From Desulfobulbaceae bacterium (lineage in GTDB: Bacteria; Desulfobacterota; Desulfobulbia; Desulfobulbales; Desulfocapsaceae), in contig JAIRRG010000193.1 of NCBI GenBank assembly GCA_031256095.1, positions 1-33,316 of the forward strand: a DNA stretch of 33,316 bases, written 5' to 3'. Both the position numbers and the translations under genes were made by a program. The notes below the pieces were generated by a model that saw nothing but the letters and a program-made list of their open reading frames with translations, searched no databases and was not told the DNA's origin. Below are positions 1 to 8,669 of the stretch, piece by piece. Position 1 is the first letter of the stretch. Each line of letters begins with the position of its first letter.

Positions 1-76
1 GCATGGCGTAAGACACTTTGGCCAGGCGCTGCAACGCTTCGTCAATTTTTGCCTCATCAACGGTGATCTCAATCAT
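1..76 (-). CDS. Partial phage tail-completion / virion morphogenesis protein (gpZ-like), N-terminus only
   Basis: ATG at 74-76 overlaps the TGA of the upstream gene (ATGA); reads MIEITVDEAKIDEALQRLAKVSYAM... off the window edge; position after an FII-like gene. Confidence 0.45.
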   Translation of the reverse strand, partial: MIEITVDEAKIDEALQRLAKVSYAM

Positions 77-411
77 GATTGGTTCCGATACAGAATCAAT
101 TTGATAACGCCGCCGTCATTGACCGCGTCCTTGACGGTCCAGATTTTGTCATCGATATCCAACTCCTGCGACGGTAGAGGCATTGCCATCATCACACCGT
201 CACGGCGCGCCGCATAAAGGACGCGCTCCATCGTGAAAACACCCATGACATTGTCAAATGACGGGCCAAAAAACTGCTTGACCGGTTGATCTTTTTCCTC
301 ATCCCAAATGCCCAGACACGGCACGCCATCGACCAGCATCTCTTCCCCGAATTCACGTGGGTTGAAGAAGACCGGAATATCCATGGCCATCTGTTCTTTC
401 AGGCTAGGCAT
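73..411 (-). CDS. Head-tail joining protein (lambda FII-like)
   Basis: 112 aa ORF; size, position after capsid genes and sequence style (..FFNPREFGEEMLVDGVPCLGIWDEE..) fit FII-like head-tail joining proteins. Confidence 0.5.
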   Translation of the reverse strand: MPSLKEQMAMDIPVFFNPREFGEEMLVDGVPCLGIWDEEKDQPVKQFFGPSFDNVMGVFTMERVLYAARRDGVMMAMPLPSQELDIDDKIWTVKDAVNDGGVIKLILYRNQS

Positions 412-415
412 TTGC

Positions 416-751
416 TCACCGCTGTTGCTTCAGCATCGTCTTGATATCGGCGCCGATTTCATCCAGGCGCTTCGATGTGTGCTCGGTCGTTGATTCCAAG
501 CGCGATATTCTTCGCTCAAAATCGCTCTCATGAGCGCGTTGCGTCTCGATCTGAATTGCCCTATTTTTCACATACAACTCCAAATGAATGACTCGTTCGT
601 CGAGGCGTGCCATGGTCATATGGCTGGCAATAGCCGATGAGCCGACGCCAACTATGACGGACACCACCAAAGGGAAAATTAACTGCGTCCATTGCCCTCT
701 CGAATCATTTCCGCTGTTGCCAACAGGGGCGTTCTCTCTTCCAACTGTCAT
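416..751 (-). CDS. Small membrane protein with one N-terminal TM and C-terminal coiled coil; possible lysis accessory protein
   Basis: TM stretch LIFPLVVSVIVGVGSSAIA then heptad-like ERRISRLESTTEHTSKRLDEIGADIKTML; overlaps the lysozyme stop. Confidence 0.5.
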   Translation of the reverse strand: MTVGRENAPVGNSGNDSRGQWTQLIFPLVVSVIVGVGSSAIASHMTMARLDERVIHLELYVKNRAIQIETQRAHESDFERRISRLESTTEHTSKRLDEIGADIKTMLKQQR

Positions 752-1215
752 TGTCGCTCCCCTAAAAGTAATTCCCGTTCCGCTTTACGGCGCAGCACCA
801 AGCCAGGCAGTATCCGCCCGCCACCGTAGACCCAGCGTAGTAATTGATCACCAGCGCCCGTCCAGTCGCGGTCATTGACGCGGCAACGCAAGGTCGAGGC
901 CTGCAAGCGCCCGGCTCCGAGGTTAAAGGTGAAATCAGCGATGGCGGCCAGGCGGTGTTCTGGCTCATCACCCAGGGCCGGGCAGTAGCGCAACGTCGCG
1001 GCGACGGCGGTTTGCAAATCAATCATGAGCAAAGTTTCAGCTTCAGCCTTCGTAATCGGTGTCTGATTTTTTCCGCACAAATGGCCGTATCCGATGGTCC
1101 AATATCCGGCTGGGCAGACGTATGGCGCTGCCATGGGGAGACCAGCAATCCTGACTTCCTTGTGGAAGCCCTCGAATGTCTTGCACAGTTCGACGAGCCG
1201 CGCCGGAATTCGCAT
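748..1215 (-). CDS. Phage endolysin, GH24 lysozyme/muramidase
   Basis: ..LCKTFEGFHKE...GYWTIGYGHLCG...PALGDEPEHRLAAIADFTFNLGAGRLQASTL: T4-type lysozyme catalytic E and GYGH motifs. Confidence 0.9.
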   Translation of the reverse strand: MRIPARLVELCKTFEGFHKEVRIAGLPMAAPYVCPAGYWTIGYGHLCGKNQTPITKAEAETLLMIDLQTAVAATLRYCPALGDEPEHRLAAIADFTFNLGAGRLQASTLRCRVNDRDWTGAGDQLLRWVYGGGRILPGLVLRRKAERELLLGERQ

Positions 1216-1217
1216 GG

Positions 1218-1694
1218 TTATTTCCTCGCCCGCTCAAAGACGCGGCCCAAGAACCAGAAATTCAAAAGCCCGGCCCAGATGGCCATGTCATCCGATGTCC
1301 ACAAAAGGGAAAGGGAGGACAATGGATCACCGCCGCTGCTGACAATCATCCAAAAGCGCCCGGCTTTGACCAAACAGTAAATGAGCATGAACCAGTAGGT
1401 GATCATCGGGCGCACTGAGATCGAGAGGGCGTCTATCCATTTGACGCCTGAGACCTGTCCCTGGGCTTTGATCGACTCAGTGAAGGCCGTCAGCGTGCCC
1501 TGATCCCAGGCTGCCTGAGAGGAAGCGTCGATCTGGGCGAGTTGCCCGGCAAAACGGGCCTTTTCAAACTCTAGAGACTTGTCCTGCATGGCCAACTCGT
1601 GAGCCCTCTCATTTTTACGGTCAAGCCACTTGAGAAGTTCTGGAACCAGGCGAAAAACGCCGCCCATGAAGCCACCGAGCAAGGTTTCAAACAT
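1218..1694 (-). CDS. Putative holin (3-TM phage holin-like)
   Basis: Start at MFETLLGGFMGGVFRLVPELLKW; C-terminal hydrophobic segments PMITYWFMLIYCLVKAGRFWMIV and MAIWAGLLNFWFLGRVF; next to endolysin. Confidence 0.65.
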   Translation of the reverse strand: MFETLLGGFMGGVFRLVPELLKWLDRKNERAHELAMQDKSLEFEKARFAGQLAQIDASSQAAWDQGTLTAFTESIKAQGQVSGVKWIDALSISVRPMITYWFMLIYCLVKAGRFWMIVSSGGDPLSSLSLLWTSDDMAIWAGLLNFWFLGRVFERARK

Positions 1695-1947
1695 CTTCAA
1701 CCTCCTCGCCATTCCCGGTTTTGCCATCATCGTCAGCGGGCAGGGGCGGTGTTTCGCCGGACGTTTTGGATTGCTCCTTTGCAGGTTCCTTTGTACGGCT
1801 TGCGGCTGGCTTTTTGACAATCACCACGAGGCCCATGGCCGCGGCCCGTTCCGCCTCGGCCTTTTCCATTGCCACCACTTCGTCTGGGAAACGCTGCCCT
1901 TTGCCATCATCAAGCACCGCTCGCAGCACAACATCTATTTTTGCCAT
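1687..1947 (-). CDS. Hypothetical phage protein following major capsid (FI-position)
   Basis: 86 aa ORF MAKIDVVLRAVLDDGKGQRFPDEVV..; acidic/Pro-rich tail; overlaps holin start. Confidence 0.45.
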   Translation of the reverse strand: MAKIDVVLRAVLDDGKGQRFPDEVVAMEKAEAERAAAMGLVVIVKKPAASRTKEPAKEQSKTSGETPPLPADDDGKTGNGEEVEDV

Positions 1948-1955
1948 AACTCACC

Positions 1956-2972
1956 TCACACAACTTTGGCGTATACAGTCCAGCCCGGCTGTTTAGTCCA
2001 GGCCAGCGGGCGCGACTCGGCGATGGTGAAATAGCCGGACGGATCTTCCTGTTTGAATCCCTTTGAGAAAATCTCGACGGGACCGGCGCAGTCGTTGTCA
2101 ACCGGCAGGCCAAATTCGATTACGGATTCGGCATCGGCGGCGACCAGCAGGACGCAGTCCGGATCGAGATACTGTTTAGTGCTGCCGTCGAGATCGGTAT
2201 AAGCGCCGGCGACGGTCCAGATGGTCAACCCGTTCCAAGCGCCCTTGATTTTTTTGGCGACATGAGGCAATAAGGAACCAACGTTAATATCGCGGTTGTC
2301 CATGTACTTTTCGACATCGTGATGGTGGCGGAAGGCTTTCCAGGCGTTTTTGCCAAGCAACAGGTCGGTGGCGGCAAAGCCGGTCTCCTCCAGGAGCATC
2401 AGGCTCCAGCCATCGACATGACCAAGCAGATCGGATGCTGAGTCAGCCCATTGCGCGGCGCCGGTTAAAACGATGTTGTGAGCCAGAGGCCGTTTGTAAT
2501 CGACCGTGAATTTCGGCACGGCGCCAGCGCCCTCGACCATGTCGTAGAGGGTGATTTTGCCTGTCACCATGGCCTGCTGGCACATGATCTCGAGAGCAAA
2601 ATCAATCTCCTCTCGGTGCAAATCCATATCCTCGGCAATGGCGCGAGACATGCTGTCATCAAGGGGCGAATAAGGATTGACCCCGGCTGGCATCTTGAAG
2701 CGGTCCGCCGCCGAGAAAGCGCGTTTTGGGCGAAAACGCGGGGCCTTGACCGCGCCTGCCTCAATGATGTCGCTCTTGCGCATGGTGCCCGGCGCCGTGT
2801 TCGTGATGGCCGGCAGCATGGTGATGTTGCGGCTTTTGACGTGCAGCTCGAACAGCTCGCCAGCCGATGGTGGCCGCTTTCTGAAAAAACTCGTGAAGAC
2901 ATCGCTTTTCAGCGGCTTCCGTTTGTTAATAACCCCAGTGAGGATGCGGTGATCAAAGTAATCAATGTTCAT
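1956..2972 (-). CDS. Major capsid protein, lambda gpE family
   Basis: MNIDYFDHRILTGVINKRKPLKSDVFTSFF...; start moved in from the longer ORF, which overlaps the decoration gene upstream; synteny D-E. Confidence 0.85.
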   Translation of the reverse strand: MNIDYFDHRILTGVINKRKPLKSDVFTSFFRKRPPSAGELFELHVKSRNITMLPAITNTAPGTMRKSDIIEAGAVKAPRFRPKRAFSAADRFKMPAGVNPYSPLDDSMSRAIAEDMDLHREEIDFALEIMCQQAMVTGKITLYDMVEGAGAVPKFTVDYKRPLAHNIVLTGAAQWADSASDLLGHVDGWSLMLLEETGFAATDLLLGKNAWKAFRHHHDVEKYMDNRDINVGSLLPHVAKKIKGAWNGLTIWTVAGAYTDLDGSTKQYLDPDCVLLVAADAESVIEFGLPVDNDCAGPVEIFSKGFKQEDPSGYFTIAESRPLAWTKQPGWTVYAKVV

Positions 2973-2982
2973 TTGCTTCTCC

Positions 2983-3357
2983 TTATGCCTCGGCGGCGTA
3001 GATGCCATTAGAATGGAGTTCATCCAGGGCGTCGTACTGCCCGGCGGCGCTGACACTGTCGTCCCAGATGAGTTCGGCGGCCACGGCGTCGCAGTGAACA
3101 TAGGTGAGGGCGTACTTGTCGCCACTGGCAGGGATGGTGACATCCTCGGCCAGGATCGAGCGCGCCTCCATGTCATCGCCATCGCCGCTGTAAGCGTACT
3201 GTTTGCCATCTTCCTTAATACCGAGGACAGTGCCGGCCAGAAGCGTTTGTTCCGATCCCGTCGAGCCAAGCAACGCCCGCGCCAAAACCGGCGGATGATC
3301 CTTCAAAAATGCTTTTCTTTGATATTTGGCGATTGTTTCCATAGGTAGTCTCCTCAC
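2983..3357 (-). CDS. Head decoration protein, lambda gpD family
   Basis: 124 aa: DHPPVLARALLGSTGSEQTLLAGTVLGIKEDGKQYAYSGDG; between protease and capsid. Confidence 0.8.
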   Translation of the reverse strand: MRRLPMETIAKYQRKAFLKDHPPVLARALLGSTGSEQTLLAGTVLGIKEDGKQYAYSGDGDDMEARSILAEDVTIPASGDKYALTYVHCDAVAAELIWDDSVSAAGQYDALDELHSNGIYAAEA

Positions 3358-4628
3358 ATGGCGGCGATCTGATCAATGGCCGCCTGGATGCGGTCGTTTT
3401 TTTGCGGCGTGGCCAAGGTGTTGACTGGGCCAGGCGTCGCGCCACGCAGCGCGGCAAGAATGTCGGCCCGGATGCCGCCTTCACCGGCACCTGTACCCGC
3501 GTTATTGCTAGCCGGAGCCGCCAACAGCGGCGCAATCGCTTCCAGTTGCGCGGCGGTAACTCCAGAGGCGGCAAGCGCGTTTACCTTCTCAGCGGCTTCT
3601 TTACCAGCCACCGCCATCACCAAAGCCATGGTGTTGGCGCTGGCATCATTCATCTGTTGTTCAAATGCGGCTTTCAAGGTCGCCTCCGTTTCCGCCCGCG
3701 TCCTGGCCTCGGTCTCGGCCTGGATTTGGGCCAGCAACTCCGGGTGTTTTTCTGCCAATTCGGTTTTATCCATGTGTATCTCCTTGTGTATGCGGGCGAT
3801 CAATTCGGCCCGATCTGTGACAATCCCGCTGACAAGGCCCAATTCAAGGGCCTTGCCGGCGAGAAAACATTGGCCGTCGCCCCAAGCTTTCGGGTCGGCG
3901 GCATCCACCGCCATCCTGGCGGCGACATCGCTGCGGAAAACTTCGTGCAGGGTGGCAAGCGTTTCCTGAAAATAAGCTTGGTCGGCGGCAGACAGCGGCG
4001 AGTCCGGGTTACCCGCTGCCTTCCATGTCCCCGCTGTCATGTAAGTGACGCGGATGCCAATCGCCGCGTTCAGTCCACTGCGATCAACATGAGCGGCGAT
4101 GACGCCGATGCTGCCGACTGTGGCCGTCTGTGGCGCGAAGACGCGGCCCGTGGCCGCGGCCAGCCAGTAAGCCGCCGATGCGCACAGGCCATCAGCATAG
4201 GCATAAATGGGCTTGGCGTCCTGAGTGGCGATGAAATCGGCCAGCTCTTTGGTGCCAGCGGCCACTCCGCCCGGCGAATCGAAGGAAAGCAGCACGGCCT
4301 TGACCGCCGGATCAGCCATGGCCGCCAAAATGGCGGCGCGGATGGTGTCCTGACCATTCCAGGAAAAGGTCATGCCCCAAAAACTAATACTGCCGCCTTT
4401 ACGGTGGATGACGCCCTGGGCGTCAATGACCGCCACATCGTCATGCAGGGTATAACTGGCGGGTTGACCATCGCTGGACGCTGACCGAAGCGCAGCGCTC
4501 TGGGCGGGAACCGGCTGCGCCTGATCAGCGCCGGGGGAGGCGGCCCGGAGCATGGTTTCAAGGAAAGGTTCAAGGGCGGAGGGCAGAATTGCCCAGGCCG
4601 CCGGGCTGAAAAAATCAGGCAGAGGCAT
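3354..4628 (-). CDS. S49 (SppA-like) head maturation protease with C-terminal scaffold-like region (gpC/Nu3-like)
   Basis: ..VKAVLLSFDSPGGVAAGTKELADFI...AYADGLCASAAYWLAAAT..GSIGVIAAH; coiled C-terminal Ala/Glu-rich region. Confidence 0.9.
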   Translation of the reverse strand: MPLPDFFSPAAWAILPSALEPFLETMLRAASPGADQAQPVPAQSAALRSASSDGQPASYTLHDDVAVIDAQGVIHRKGGSISFWGMTFSWNGQDTIRAAILAAMADPAVKAVLLSFDSPGGVAAGTKELADFIATQDAKPIYAYADGLCASAAYWLAAATGRVFAPQTATVGSIGVIAAHVDRSGLNAAIGIRVTYMTAGTWKAAGNPDSPLSAADQAYFQETLATLHEVFRSDVAARMAVDAADPKAWGDGQCFLAGKALELGLVSGIVTDRAELIARIHKEIHMDKTELAEKHPELLAQIQAETEARTRAETEATLKAAFEQQMNDASANTMALVMAVAGKEAAEKVNALAASGVTAAQLEAIAPLLAAPASNNAGTGAGEGGIRADILAALRGATPGPVNTLATPQKNDRIQAAIDQIAAM

Positions 4629-6135
4629 TCGGCTCCTCCTTATAGTTGGATACCTTGGTCGGTTGAATAGTAAAACCAGCCAAGCGGCTTTCTTCTTCTT
4701 GCCGCTCGTCCATAACCTCGTCGAAGTCGCGACCGCGTTCAGCCAAGGCTTCCGAGTAAGTCATCAATCTTTCTTCCAGGGCGGTAACGGTTGAGGCAAT
4801 CTCCTTGACCGGATCGACATAGCCGCGCGGTGGCCCGATCCATAACGCCTGCGTGTACAGGTCGCGGGCATCGTAAAAATCGGGAGCGCCAGCAGGCAAT
4901 TTGATGAGACTGGCCAACCAGGCTTCCTCTATGACCATCCCCCAAATCGGCTGGCAGTAGTGGCGAACCAGCCAAGCGCGGTAGAGCAGGAATTTCCGCC
5001 AAGCTTCGAGCAAGGCGGCGCGGGCGCTGGAGTAGTTGGTCTTGGAAAAATCCTTGGCCAGCACCTCGTAAGGGATGCCAAGGCTGGCGGCCATGGCCCG
5101 CAGCACGAACTCGGAGAAGTGAGCGAAGTTAGGCGACGGGCGACCTGACTCCAAGATGTAGGGCTTTTCGCCAGTGTTGCCGTACATGACGGCGCCGCCG
5201 CGCGCTTCTTCATAGTAGCGTTTCTTGCCGTCTTCATCCTCTTCTTGCTGGGCGTATTCCGGCAGCACCGGACCGCCAGGTTCGCGGCCAATGAAGACCG
5301 GCAGACTGGCCGTGGTGACGGCGGCTAGCAGCTCATTATCGAGGGCGTCGGCAAGGTGGCGAAACAGGTTCATGCCGGGCGACAGCGCCGATTCGCCGCG
5401 GGTCTGTTCTTCCTCACTGTGCCAAAAAAGGTGGAAAGCGCCAGGACGGTGGCCAAGGCGGGCCGAGACGCACGTGAACTGGCTGGAGTCGAGGTCAGCT
5501 ATATTGACAATGCGGGAAGTAGCCGATGTCGGCGTGGCCAGCCAGTACGTCTCCGGGGCGCCGTAATGATTGAGCTGGACGCCATCAACAATGGATGGAT
5601 CACCGGCCAGATTCAAAGGAGTGCGCAGCCTTGACGGCTGCACATCCTGGATTGCAAGCTTGATTTTGCGGCCAGGATCGTCGAGCATCACCGGCAAATG
5701 GAACATCTCGCCATGCTTCAACATGCCGCGCAGGCCGAGGAACTGTAAATCCTCAAAATGCAACATACCGCGCGTGTGGGCCTGCGGCGTCCAAGCTTTC
5801 CAGACGGCCTCGATATCTTCCTGCAACTGGCGGGCGGCATCCGCGGAAATGCCAAGACGCTTGGAGTTCAGGCGCGACCGTGGTCGCAGACCAGTGCCGA
5901 CGGCGTTGATGGTAATTGAGTCGATGCCGGATTGAGCGGCCCAGTCATTGGCGGCCAGATCGGCGGCGCGGTCCTGAGAAAGGACTCGCTCCCGCGCCTG
6001 CTGCTCCAAGGTGTGGGCATAAGGCGGGTTATAGGCCGATAACGAGCCGCGCCGGGAACCGGCGTCGCGGGAAACCTTGGCCGCCGATGGCGGCAAGCTG
6101 ACCGGGCGGGCCTTGAGCGCGGTTTTGGCTACCAT
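4615..6135 (-). CDS. Phage portal protein, lambda gpB family
   Basis: 506 aa; ..GMLHFEDLQFLGLRGMLKHGEMFHLPVML..., ..GIPYEVLAKDFSKTNYSSARAALLEAWRKF; synteny. Confidence 0.9.
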   Translation of the reverse strand: MVAKTALKARPVSLPPSAAKVSRDAGSRRGSLSAYNPPYAHTLEQQARERVLSQDRAADLAANDWAAQSGIDSITINAVGTGLRPRSRLNSKRLGISADAARQLQEDIEAVWKAWTPQAHTRGMLHFEDLQFLGLRGMLKHGEMFHLPVMLDDPGRKIKLAIQDVQPSRLRTPLNLAGDPSIVDGVQLNHYGAPETYWLATPTSATSRIVNIADLDSSQFTCVSARLGHRPGAFHLFWHSEEEQTRGESALSPGMNLFRHLADALDNELLAAVTTASLPVFIGREPGGPVLPEYAQQEEDEDGKKRYYEEARGGAVMYGNTGEKPYILESGRPSPNFAHFSEFVLRAMAASLGIPYEVLAKDFSKTNYSSARAALLEAWRKFLLYRAWLVRHYCQPIWGMVIEEAWLASLIKLPAGAPDFYDARDLYTQALWIGPPRGYVDPVKEIASTVTALEERLMTYSEALAERGRDFDEVMDERQEEESRLAGFTIQPTKVSNYKEEPNASA

Positions 6136-6374
6136 CGCGATTTCCTGGCGTAGACCTTAACCGGGCTGGACGGATTGCCGGAAAGCACTTCGATGATGGC
6201 GGCAAACTCGGCGACGGTCCGCCGGATTTCCCGCAGATCATAGCGGGCCAGCCGCCGCGAGCCGATCACGTATTCCTTGCCGGTCGATGCGGCGGTCAAT
6301 GCCGCCTTCCAGTTGGCAAGCTCGGACTTGGCTTCGGAAAGAGTGTAGCCTTTATAGGTAGTCGGTGCGTTCAT
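6129..6374 (-). CDS. Head-tail connector, gpW-like small protein
   Basis: MNAPTTYKGYTLSEAKSELANWKAALTAASTGKEYVIGSRRLARYDLREIRRTVAEF; between terminase and portal. Confidence 0.7.
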   Translation of the reverse strand: MNAPTTYKGYTLSEAKSELANWKAALTAASTGKEYVIGSRRLARYDLREIRRTVAEFAAIIEVLSGNPSSPVKVYARKSRW

Positions 6375-6410
6375 GTTCCCACAAATAGCGCAGGGTATAA
6401 TGCCTGTCAC

Positions 6411-6451
6411 GAGACGTGGGAGACTTCTGAGACTTGTGAGACTTCTGAGAC
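6411..6451. repeat. 9-bp tandem repeat, consensus GAGACTTST
   Basis: GAGACGTGG-GAGACTTCT-GAGACTTGT-GAGACTTCT-GAGAC read directly. Confidence 0.9.
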
Positions 6452-6469
6452 AAAAAATTTGCGATTAGC

Positions 6470-6658
6470 TTAAAAATCCTTGGCAACGCGCTGCCGCCAT
6501 TCTCGTAAATAGCGTTCGCAGTCGGCGCGGCGGACGGTGACGCCTTTGGTCTTGCCATAACGTTCCGCCGGCAACTCGCCACTGTTGACCAGCCGGTAAA
6601 AATGCCCCTTCGAGCAACCAAGCAGCTTACAAGCTTGCTGCCAGTTGAGTCTTTCCAT
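6470..6658 (-). CDS. Small helix-turn-helix DNA-binding protein (excisionase/MerR-like)
   Basis: MERLNWQQACKLLGCSKGHFYRLVNSGELPAERYGKTKGVTVRRADCERYL: winged-HTH pattern. Confidence 0.75.
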   Translation of the reverse strand: MERLNWQQACKLLGCSKGHFYRLVNSGELPAERYGKTKGVTVRRADCERYLREWRQRVAKDF

Positions 6659-6662
6659 ACCA

Positions 6663-8669
6663 TTACCTCCTCATGGCCGCCAGGCGTTCGCCGGCGCTGA
6701 CCGGACGCCGCGCTGGATAAACCAGCGGGCCAGCCGCTTTTGCCGCCTCCGTCTCTTTTTTCGGCGGACGTTTGTGACGCAGACCCAGTTCCCAGGCCGC
6801 GACCAGACACATAACCTCACAGTCCCAAAAATGGTTCGGCTTTTGTTTCGGGTTTTCCCAAACCAAGCTTTCAGGATTGAAGACCTCGGCGCACATTTCG
6901 CGGGCGTAATCAAACAACAGCCCTTCATGTTCGATGCCGCCTTGGCGCTGTACCACATCGGCGTGCAGGTGGAAGGCGCCGGGATCACCGGCGGCAATGG
7001 TCAGTTTTTCCGCCAAATCACTCTTGAAAAAAGTTGTGTCGACGCGGCGCAGCAACAGCCCGCCGGGAATTTTAATCTTTGCACCCTTGGCGTCCGGGAA
7101 AAACTCAAGCGGCGAATAGGCAATGGGCGTGGCCTGACTCTGCTTACCTTGATAGGCCATGACACGGGGACGGCCAGCGGCCCAGGCGTAGACTTGTTTG
7201 GTGCGGCCTGGCGCGCCCATGGCGTCGATCACCGCCGCCTTGACCCGGTAGCTATTGCCCTGGGCGTCGCAGTAGACGCTCTTCCACAGCAGCTCATCGA
7301 GCGCCACAAAGGTCTGAGCCGTGCCGCATTGGATCAACCAGCTTTCCTCGGTCTCGCCAAAGCCATAGGCGCGAATGACGTAGCGGAAATACGCCGCCTG
7401 GGTGTCAATGCCGGCGACCAGGGCGGCGACGCGCGGCATTTCATTGACCCGGCCGGGGACGATGCCGCGCGGGCGGTCATCACACAGGGCCAGGATGGCA
7501 TTTTCCTGGCGCTCGGCATGCCGTTCCTGCCAAGGTTCGGCCTTGTACTGGTTCATGAAGTTCTTCAGATCGGCCAAGCGTCCCGATTTTTTCCAGCGCA
7601 AAAAGGCGTGGGCCACTTCCGACAAACTTACGAAGTAAGAAATCCAGGCCGGGATATGAAAGCCCAGTTTTTGCGGCTGATACTGAGCGATGTGTGCGTA
7701 AATCTCCAGCCCTGATCCTCGCTCGACCCACTGACCGCGGCGCACGGCCTGATTGCGGGCGGCGTCATCCCAAACGGCTGCGCAGTGGGCGCAGTGGTAA
7801 GCGGCGAGCTTCCCCTGTAAAACCGCCTCCGGGTCGTCCACTTCCGGCCAGCGGATGTTGTCGAAAATCATGATCTGCTGGGCGCCGCAGACCGGGCAGC
7901 GCGCCTGCCAATCGAACCGGGCGATGGCTTCCTCGGTGAAGGCCGTCCAGATCGGACCGCTCTCCATGGTCGGCGTCGAAATTTTCAGAATCAGGCGGCG
8001 CGACCGCCAGGAAATGGTGCGTTTTTCAGCGAGAGCGCAAGGGTCGGCCTCGCGGCGGGATTCTGGATACTTGTCGATCTCATCGAGGATCAAGAGGCGG
8101 ATCGGCCTGGAACCGAGGCGAGCGACGGAGCCGGCCCAACCGAGGAATATTGGCATGTGCCGCAGGTTGACGCGGATGGTCGATTCGTCGCCGACGGCGC
8201 CGGTCAGGTGGCGGCGCAGGCGCGGCGAATCCTCAAACATCGGCAAGATGCGGTCGCGCATCATATCCTTGGCCGTGTCCTTGTCGGCGTAGACAACCAT
8301 GGCCGGACCGGGGACGTGATCGGCGGCATGACCTAAGAGGTTGATGGCCGCCTCGGTCAGGCCGGTTTGCGGCGACTTGCAAACGATGCCGACCTCAACG
8401 CCGGGCAGACGCATGGCGTTCATCAGATCGGCCAGATACGGCGCGAAGATGTTTTTCCAACGGCCAGGCAGACTCGATTGCCGGACGACGCGGCATTTTT
8501 CCGCCCAATCGCTGGGCCGCTCCGGACGGCGGCGATGCAGCACCGCCCGCTCGGCTTCGCTGAAGGAAAAAGTCACTGGCTGGCGGCTGGCGCCACGCAG
8601 ATAACGTGGCAGCCAGGCCGGAACCGGCTGGGTGATGGCGCGGCGGTCGGCAAGATGGTTGTCAGGCAT
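6663..8669 (-). CDS. Terminase large subunit, GpA family
   Basis: MPDNHLADRRAITQ...; SPQTGLTEAAINLLGH Walker-A-like region, LLILDEIDKYP Walker B; start overlaps the Dam stop. Confidence 0.9.
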   Translation of the reverse strand: MPDNHLADRRAITQPVPAWLPRYLRGASRQPVTFSFSEAERAVLHRRRPERPSDWAEKCRVVRQSSLPGRWKNIFAPYLADLMNAMRLPGVEVGIVCKSPQTGLTEAAINLLGHAADHVPGPAMVVYADKDTAKDMMRDRILPMFEDSPRLRRHLTGAVGDESTIRVNLRHMPIFLGWAGSVARLGSRPIRLLILDEIDKYPESRREADPCALAEKRTISWRSRRLILKISTPTMESGPIWTAFTEEAIARFDWQARCPVCGAQQIMIFDNIRWPEVDDPEAVLQGKLAAYHCAHCAAVWDDAARNQAVRRGQWVERGSGLEIYAHIAQYQPQKLGFHIPAWISYFVSLSEVAHAFLRWKKSGRLADLKNFMNQYKAEPWQERHAERQENAILALCDDRPRGIVPGRVNEMPRVAALVAGIDTQAAYFRYVIRAYGFGETEESWLIQCGTAQTFVALDELLWKSVYCDAQGNSYRVKAAVIDAMGAPGRTKQVYAWAAGRPRVMAYQGKQSQATPIAYSPLEFFPDAKGAKIKIPGGLLLRRVDTTFFKSDLAEKLTIAAGDPGAFHLHADVVQRQGGIEHEGLLFDYAREMCAEVFNPESLVWENPKQKPNHFWDCEVMCLVAAWELGLRHKRPPKKETEAAKAAGPLVYPARRPVSAGERLAAMRR

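Noticed and set aside
3402-4484. 360-aa plus-strand ORF antisense to the S49 protease
   Set aside because: Shadow ORF of a well-supported protease gene
6645-7715. 356-aa plus-strand ORF antisense to terminase
   Set aside because: Overlaps strongly supported GpA terminase; no recognisable domain
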